The notes below the pieces were generated by a model, which did not search any database, was not told where the DNA came from, and was given only the letters and a program-made list of their open reading frames with translations. From JAUVHV01 sp964523875 (GTDB lineage: Bacteria > Omnitrophota > Gorgyraeia > JABMRG01), in assembly GCA_964523875.1 (NCBI GenBank), contig CAZGAS010000004.1, forward strand, positions 1 through 59,351: 59,351 bases of DNA, in the 5' to 3' direction. A program made the translations under genes and the position numbers. Of this stretch, positions 47,401-56,400 are shown piece by piece. How positions within the stretch are numbered: position 1 is the stretch's first letter; each line of letters begins with the position of its first letter.

Positions 47401-50400
47401 ATGGTTTATCAGGACCTATATAGTTTGCTGCTGTTCCATAAATAAAGTCCCATGTAGCTCCTTCTTTCCAATCCCATTCAGGGTCACCGACAGGAGGCTT
47501 GTCTCCATACTTGCGTACATAAGCCGGGTAATTATAAACATAGAAGAAGTCTTTATTTTTAGCAAGTGCACGTACTATTTGTCGAAGAGATTCTGAATAC
47601 GTCGCGTTATTCACTGCAAAAGATCTATGCACTACCTCTGTCCAATATGCCACAGGATTCTCAGACTCTTCTCCTAGGTCAGCTTTTATCTCATCGCGTG
47701 AATGAATGTTTGTATATACCATAGAATCTATCAGCGTCTTCGGATCAATAAATTTCTTTTTCGTGATAGCAGCCGCAACCAGGTTCAATATGATACTATC
47801 TGTACTAAGCGGGACTTGAGCAATATTGAAATCACCCTCTACCCCCAATTCTGCTCTTTTATTTACATAGTACTGTATAAACCTGCTCGTAGCCTCTAAT
47901 ATGCCGGCTGCCTTAGCGCTATCAAGAGTAACACCCGCTATCTGCTGATCTAAGAGGGCTATTCCTTCTGGTGTATCTATTTTTGGAGCTTGTTTGCCTA
48001 ATAGTCTATACATATTCTCAACGCTCTCAAAAAGAGGAAACGCTTCATTCATCCCTTCTACCCTTCCATTTATTCCCATAATAGCGCCTTCCGGCAACCA
48101 TCCGAGTTCATATACAGCCTGGGTTATCAGGAACTTCCATGCCACGTTATTTAATTCAGCAAAATTAGCGCTGTCAGAAAAAGACCCTTTATATTCCTCG
48201 AGGCTTCCATATATCTTTGACATATTAGATAGAAGTTTTTCAACATTTTCTAAGGCCTTGGAAGCGCCTCCGTATTCAGGATAGACCTTAAACGCCCCTC
48301 CTTCGTAAGCTAATATCGCGGCCATGGTACCAAAATAGCGTTTCCAGTCTTTTAATATCTTATCATCCTCATCTGTCTTGTCAGATTTACACCACATGAA
48401 GTAATCATCATTTAATTGCCCTGAGTAATATATAACAGCCTTTACAAATTTCTCATCTGAGAACCTTGAATCTGAGAGCCCTTCTTCCTTATCCTGCTTA
48501 GCTTTATCATATATATATGCCATCTCCTCAAGAAACTCAAGTTTAGACGTCCCTCTTGACGCAACATCTCCTTTGTCTTCAAATTCTAAAACACCCCAAC
48601 TCTCTTCGAAGTCCTCTTTTAATTCTAATACAGCATTAAGATGGCTTATAACATCAGATTCTTCAACTGTCGCGTCATCTACTCTCTCGAATATGACCCT
48701 TCTGTGCTCAGGGTCTGTTATATTTAATGTTCCCTCTTCAAGATTAAACAACTTCTCTAGTAAGGGTTTTACCTGCATAGCAAAATTCATCTGCTCTACT
48801 GTATATATCTTATATAATGACTGGGAATCGGTAACAAAGCTCTTAAAGCTATCACTATACACATCCTGAAGACTGTTAAAATCTATTGTGTTATTTGTAA
48901 GGTTAGATATAGCGGCCCTTGATTTCTCCTGTGCCATAAAGGCAAAAAGCTCTTCTACGTCTTCTGTTCCTATGAAAACAGAAGTACCGTCTATGTCTAC
49001 ACTCTGCTGAGACATAAGCGCAAAGGTTAAAAGCATATCAGCGTGTTCATTAATATTGAATGTCTCAATACCTGCCCAGTTCCAGACCACGGTCTTTAAT
49101 TTATCCATATCCTTTACAATCTGCTCAAGGCCTATCTCCTTAGCATCTGGGCCTAACAAGTCTTTTATCTGTTCCGGAGTCATAAGCGATATCTTAGTAA
49201 TCTTTTCAAGAAGCGTAAGCCGGGCACTCGGTACTCCATCAACAATATCATCAAGGCCTATCTTTCTATTGTCTATCAGCGCCTGAAAATCAGCCATATT
49301 AGCGATAGCCTGCATCTTTTCAGCAAATACTGCCGCGTCTTCTATCTCGCCTTGTTCCGCTGCCTTTGATAGGCCTGTAATATATATGCGGTATTGAGGA
49401 TTTGTAATATCCGCGCCATCAAAGGCCTCTGTTAAAGACTGATGTATCTTAACCTCGGATTTAAGATCCTTAATAACAGATTCCTTTGTTGTACCTTCCT
49501 CGTACATTATGCGTGATGCCTGATATCCAAGGGCGTCTTCAGGGCTTATCTTAATGTTTCTAAGTTTCTCAGTTGTCAATACGCCCTGCCTTGGCGCGAA
49601 TTTTTCTACCAGCTTTTTCGCATCATTCATAGTATCTAAAGATGCTACAATCAACTGGAGGGCATTATCTTTGCCCTTTTGCTTAAGCTTAATAGCGGCA
49701 TATGACCAGTAGAACAACGTGTCTCCATCCGCGTCTGAGAGGCTATTAAGCCCAAGAAATATCATTAAAGGATCAGAAAGGTATGCCGCGTTATGCATAA
49801 GCTCTTCGCCGTTTATGGTTCTATCCTGAGTGGATACGCCTATATCATAAAGGGCAAAGTATAATAACTTGCTCAGATGTTTGGAATTACTGATATCCAG
49901 TTTCTTATCAAAGAATTTATCCCTTACCGTCTTATCTGTCCTGGCGCAATTCGCCAGCTTTATCATAGAATCAAGCGCTATGCCTATCCTTCCCTTTATG
50001 TTAGGCTTGCCTGCCTGTACCCAATTATCCTGCACAGCGGAAAGTACTCCGAAGTACTTACCTACACTCTCCGGGTTATCTAGTATATCGTCTCCTATAA
50101 GGCTCTTTATCTTAGCGTCGTGTTCTACCTGGGAGCTCAGATACTCCTGCATAAATTCTTTGCTGTATGTTAAACCGGGCACTATACCTGAATCCATTAC
50201 CTGCGCCAAATATTCCTGCAGCTTTACGCTGTGTTCATTAAGAGGGCTGTTAAGCAGGGAGTCTATCTCATCTCGAGCGTTAATATTACCATTTGCTATC
50301 AGCGTATCCGCGTAATAAGGCTTAAGGAATGTAATAAGCTCAAGAAACGCGGCAGGGTCATATCCATTATCCTTAGCGACCTTAACATAAGCTCCCCATT

Positions 50401-53400
50401 CAAGAAGGGCCTTGATATCTTCTGAATAATTTAAAGGATCCTTTTTACCGCATATCGCCTCTATAAATTCTCTGTTATCCGCGGCAAGATTAGCTATTTC
50501 CTGTACTGATAAGATATCCTTACCGGCGAACCTTGCCATTCCGGTAAAGAGCATAAGGGCTTCTTCGTGCTGTGTATTGCATGAATCAAACTTCACCTTA
50601 TAAAAACTCTCAAACATAGGCTTGAAAGATATCCTGTCAGCAATTTCCTGTTTAACCCCCTCTTTGCCATACCTGTTATCTAACCAGGCCTCTGCCCAGA
50701 ATAGCATTACGCTATTGTTGCTCTCCCAATAACCACCCTTTATATTACTCTCCTGAAGATATACCGCAAACTGGATATCTTCCTGTGCCAGGCTGTCATA
50801 GGCCTCCAGCCTCTTGCTTACCCACGATGATAAGCCCTTATTATTTTCCTTTGCAGCTACGAGTATCTGAGCCCAGTATTCTGCCTCTTTATCCGGCTTT
50901 GTAGTATAAGCAAATGAATATCTTCCTTTTAAAAGTGCCTTCTGATCCGCGACCTTGCCTTTTAAATCTTTCTTCTCATCGTCACTTAAATTACCCCATA
51001 ACCTTCTTACGTGGGATACTTCTGATTGATAATTATTAACAGCTGATTCAGTTTTGCTGTAAAGAGCCTTCCATCTTGATATAGAAGCATCCTTCGCTGT
51101 TGTCCATGAATGCGCCAGATCTTTGACCCGATTATTAAATAATACAACCGCATCACTTGCTTTGCGTTCCACGGCATTATAAATAGCGAGCTCTTTCTCC
51201 TGCTCATTAATTATATTTTCTATATCTTTACGAAGGGCTGTTATGGCATCTATATCTTTGGCATAATCATCGGCATATTTCTTTATCTCTTCCTCTACCT
51301 TAGCCCTGTCACTGAATATAATATGAAGCCTGTCTATGCTTTGGTTTATCTCTTTTAAAAACTCTATGGAGCGTTCTGTCTGTTCTGCTAAGGCTGCCCA
51401 TTTTGCCCGATCAAGCGCACCTTTTTCTCTTGCAGCCTGCATCTTTTCAGTAAGCTGCCGATATTGCTCAAGCAGTTTGTTTAGGCTATCTAATTCCTTA
51501 AACCACTCAGCGCCCACACCTTTCTCTGCCCAGAAGACCTTATCCCGCGCCGATTGGTTTTCCCATCTTTTTGTAATTGCTGTTACCAGGTTCTGGGTAT
51601 AGGTAAGGTCGAGTGTGCTGGTAGTATAAGTAATCTTATTTTCAGGCGCTGATATGGTTACAGGGTTATGGAAAGTAGCGTCTGAGAATGGGTTAAAATT
51701 AATCGCGCCTCTTTGTGAGCCTTGAGAGAAAAATCCTCCTAATAATCCTGATGGATTCCATTCAAATTCAAGGCGCAACCTGGCTGCTACGCCTTCCGGC
51801 TCTTTTGTAACATCTAAATAAGCCGCGCTTCCACCCTGGGTAATCGCGCTTAAACCTGCTCCATAAGTATATGAATCTCCGGGTGTCACAAATACCTCTG
51901 CACTCGGCGTACCTGAAGAAGGTGTCCAGCTCGCGTATGTTCTTGATACTTCTCCTCTGTTATCAATATATTGATAACCTGTACCTACTTCAAATCCTTC
52001 AAATCCTTCAAAACTTCTTGCCAGGATTTGATTAATAGTAAAATATCCACCCTCGTTATACGTAACCTGGGCAGTTGTGCCTGAATCAGTGCGCGCGGCT
52101 ACTGTCACGGGAACTGTTATATTGCCATCTTCTCCGTCGTATGTAGGCTCTATGGTGCAGCTTATCATGCCTTCATAGTTTGCGCCAAATCCCAGCCTTG
52201 TAGAAACCTTTTTTTCACTGAAATCATATCCGATTTCAGGGCTTATTGTAAGGAATGATACAGGGGTGTAATATGTACGTACATTCAGCCTGGAATCTGT
52301 ATATGTAGTGGCTATCATCACCTTGTCATACATCTTACTTAAGTTAGCCCACCATCTAAGCTTGTCATCGGGATCTATTATTATACCTGCCATAGCCTCA
52401 AAACCACTGTCTGTCCTAATGCCTGCTCCTAGTGTATAAATTGCCCTACCATCTTCATCAATGGATAGATCTACCGGAACGTTCCACGTATACCCCTCTC
52501 TTTCAATAAGAAGGTTTATGCCCATCTCTGTGCGCAGTGAATCGCTGTCAACGCTTGTACCCCAATCTGATGTAGCAAGCGCTACTTGCATATTATATTC
52601 TAATGTGGCATTATCCGTGATATCAAAGGTCCGTATGCCCTGCGCCAACTGGTCATGCCTGCTAAGCTTATCACCGCTTGTAATGGAATATCTTGCACTG
52701 TAATTACGCATCTCCATTATCGTGGTAATAGCCTGCTGGTCTATGAATATACCGCCGTCACTTATAACAGTAAGGACCTCTCCTGAACGGTAGAACCTGC
52801 TTACCAGGCGCGCGACGTCATTTCTTAACCAATCCGCGTAAGCATAGTGTTCGCCTGTTGTGCCTACATGATCAGGTATAATAATTTCCGCTATTGAAGC
52901 CTTGAATCCTGCCTCAGCCAGGAAGAGCTTCTTCTCATCTAACTTTGCCTTTACGCGGACCTGGTTATATAAATCCTGCCTCTTGCTTTCGTTATCTCTT
53001 AATAAGGCTACTATATCAGCTATCTTCTTATCATCCTTATTAACAGCATCCGGTTTGATGTTCATCATGTTCATATCTACGCGCACGCGTAAATATTCTC
53101 CCAATGCCATATCTATTGCTTTTCTTCTTATATATCTTTCCGTGTTTGTTTTTGACTGGTTATATTCATATTGAGCTATCGCGCGGTGGAGTATACTCAA
53201 TCCATATATCTGCTTCAATTCCTGCTGCCTGTTAATCCTCTCTTCTTCTGAGCGAAACATGTCTTTAAGGCTCTGTATATACTGCACATTAGCCTCGGCA
53301 AGCATCGCTTTATCAGGCCCACTGAATAATCCGAATATTATAGGAAACAGCGTTCTTGCCGCTGACCCGATAAAATTGCTTCCAAGATATATGGTTATGC

Positions 53401-56400
53401 CGTCTCTGTGCTCTTTTACCTTAACCTTCTGCTGAAGAGCTATCTCTGTTATCAGTGAAACCATTTGGTATGTACTTATGCTGTCAACCCCGGCAGATTT
53501 GTTGACCGCGTTAAGGCTTGTTTCAAATAGATTGCTCAGAATATCTATATCCAATGACTCGTAATCAATGTTCATGCTCTCTAACAAGGCAAGGGCATCG
53601 GGCAATATCGCGCCTGGCCTTGTAAGGTCCGCTAAGGCCCCTTCTTTGTGGTTATAGGATTTTCTAAGAACAGTTAATCTTGCGTTTATATCCTCTCTCT
53701 TATCCTGCAAAGCCTTGCTTAACTCTGTTTCCAGTAAGTCTATCTGCTTTTTAAGGTTTACAAATTCATGCTTTGTCAGTATATATTCCATGAGCAGTCT
53801 TGTGCCCATATAATTTGCCTGCCTTATAGCTATCTTTTCTTTTAATTCATTAAACCTGATCGCAAGCTCCGCGTATTTCGTGTCAGCGCCTGTTGGGCAG
53901 TCTATAGTAGTCTTAAGGTAAAAATCTATTAGTTCCGTTCCTATGCTGCCTTCAAAGCTGAAGCGCCATCTGGCGCTCTCAAGCATACGCTCCCGTATCT
54001 TAGCGTCCTCTATACTAAGCTTTGCTATCTCTTTTTCAGGAGCAGATATAATATTACTGCTTATTTTAGCCACGACGCCTGTGATGCCCTGAGTATCTAA
54101 TTTGGCAGGGCAGGTTACAGATACCTGCGAAGGCATAGGAAAACCCTTATTAATCGTATCTGTAAATAAATTTATAACGCGTATCCATTCCTGCCAAAGT
54201 GGCTCCGAGCTCCTGCTGTCAGCAAATAGCGCATCTTTTATTCTGATAACAAGGGCCTCGTTATCAAGGCCTTTATATTCCTCTATTACCTCTTCCGCCT
54301 TATCGCTCAACGCGTTATCAGTATTACGCATAATATTTATCAGCGTAAGGTTCAATTTATTGCGTTTATCAAATGCTATAGCCTTTTCTCTGCTGTTTTT
54401 AAGATTGCTTACCAGCGCTATAATGCCTTCTATGTCTTTTGCGAGTTTATTATTGCCTTCCGCTTCTTCTGAAATCTTCGCGCTTCTTGAAATAATATCA
54501 AGTGCCATCATATATATAGTGCCGTAGACCTGTCTTATCTTGCCTTCAAAGACATAATACTTATCAATATCACCTGCAAAATATGGCGCGGACCTCTTCT
54601 CAAGGCTGTTAAGATCATCTATAATGCGGGACACTTCTTCAATACTGCTCTTTCCTATGTCTATATAATCAAGCCTGCGCGATAGATTGGAATAAGCTGT
54701 ATCAAAATTCTCTTGTTGTTTTTGCCTTTTTTCCAGAGCATCCTTTAAATAGCTGTGCGCGTTTCGCGTAGCCTGAACTATCTTATCTCTGGTAGGGCCC
54801 GGGGCAAATATACTAAGAGCATTCATCATATGAGATTCTATAGCGTTCCACGCAGCTGATATATCTGCCTCGCTATTTTCCGCGGTAATACAGGTATCCT
54901 TGTTTAAGACATGTTTTTCTATGGCCGCGTTAAAGTTATCAGTCGCGTTTCGCGTATCAGCTAAGGCCGTCTGAAACGCGGCTTGTATCTGTTGATTTAT
55001 ATTTTTAAAAGCCTCCGGCTTATAATATTTATTATCTTTAGCTTCTTTGATTAACGCTGTAAGCATGTCCTTTATTTCCTGTATATTGTACGTATAATTT
55101 CCTGCTTTTAATGAATCTATCAACCCTGTGGGAGAGCCTACCCCGCCTATAAGGGCCCTTACATATTTGGCCCTATTATGTTTTGCTGCTCTATATACCT
55201 GTTCAAGATCCACGGTATCCTTGCCTGATTTAGACAGGCTATTCTTCATCCTGTCAATTTCTGAAGTAGCATAAGCTATACGGCTGCTAAAGAGATTATT
55301 TGTCAGGAATGAAAAAGCCCTTATCTTATCCCGCAACGAGGCTTTCTTATTTTCTATTACAGAGAGCATTAGATTCTGCTTTAAAAGAGCCTTTAAACTG
55401 GTAATTCTGCCCGCAAATTCCTTTATCATTGAAGAATAATTTTTACCAGCAAGAGAATGTATACTTATAATGGATAAGGCTCTTATGTTCCTGTCAATCT
55501 CTGCCATATCCTTTAATATTCTGCTTATGCCTTCCCCATGTGTAAGTGCATCAATATCAAATTCAACGGTAATGGCACTTATCCTGCCCTCTACACTTAA
55601 TATCGATTTTTCAATTGATTGGGCAAATTTCTCAGACCTTTTCTCAGCTATTTGAGCTATATTCTTTAAATCTTTTGGTTCTTGACTCCGGAGATCCTGA
55701 CTATCCATAAGAGATAAATTACTGTTTATGATAACAACTAAATCTCTCAAAAGTACCTTGCTTTCTGAGCCTTCCGGCGCTTCTCTTATGATATGTAACA
55801 CAACATCCTGAGCAGACACATTCTCATTCTTGCCTGATGAGGCTATAAGAGATAGCCTCTCATATGAACTCTTTGCCAGATCGTCTATCGCGCTATCTTG
55901 CTTAGCTATTTCCAGAAGAGCGCCAAATAACTCCTGCTTAAGTTCTTTCACCTTATAAGGGTTTAATTCGATTGACATACCGGAATCGCAGAGATGCCCA
56001 ATCGCGTTTTTTAATTGCGCGTCTAACGGCCTGTTATTTTCCGCGATCATAGAAGGGATAATAAGCATAAACTGAGAGTTTAACTTATCCATAAGCGTGT
56101 TAAGTAAAACCCCCTCTTTGCTGCCTTTTTCTTTCGCTGATATGCTGATATACTCTAAAAGCTCCCAATCAGAGTATTGTTTCTGCGGAATTATCAAGAA
56201 TTTACGACCCATAGGCAGTTTCTCTTCCGCAGCAGCCTTTACGCTGTTTAAGTTATCATTATTTTCTACAACCTCTAACAGCGCTTTGTGCCACTTAATA
56301 AGTGATTCCTTTTGCAGCTCCCGTGACATATCCTCATAACCCATAGCGGATATTATCATGCCTATATTAGAGATAGTATCTTCAGTTATTACTATGCGCT

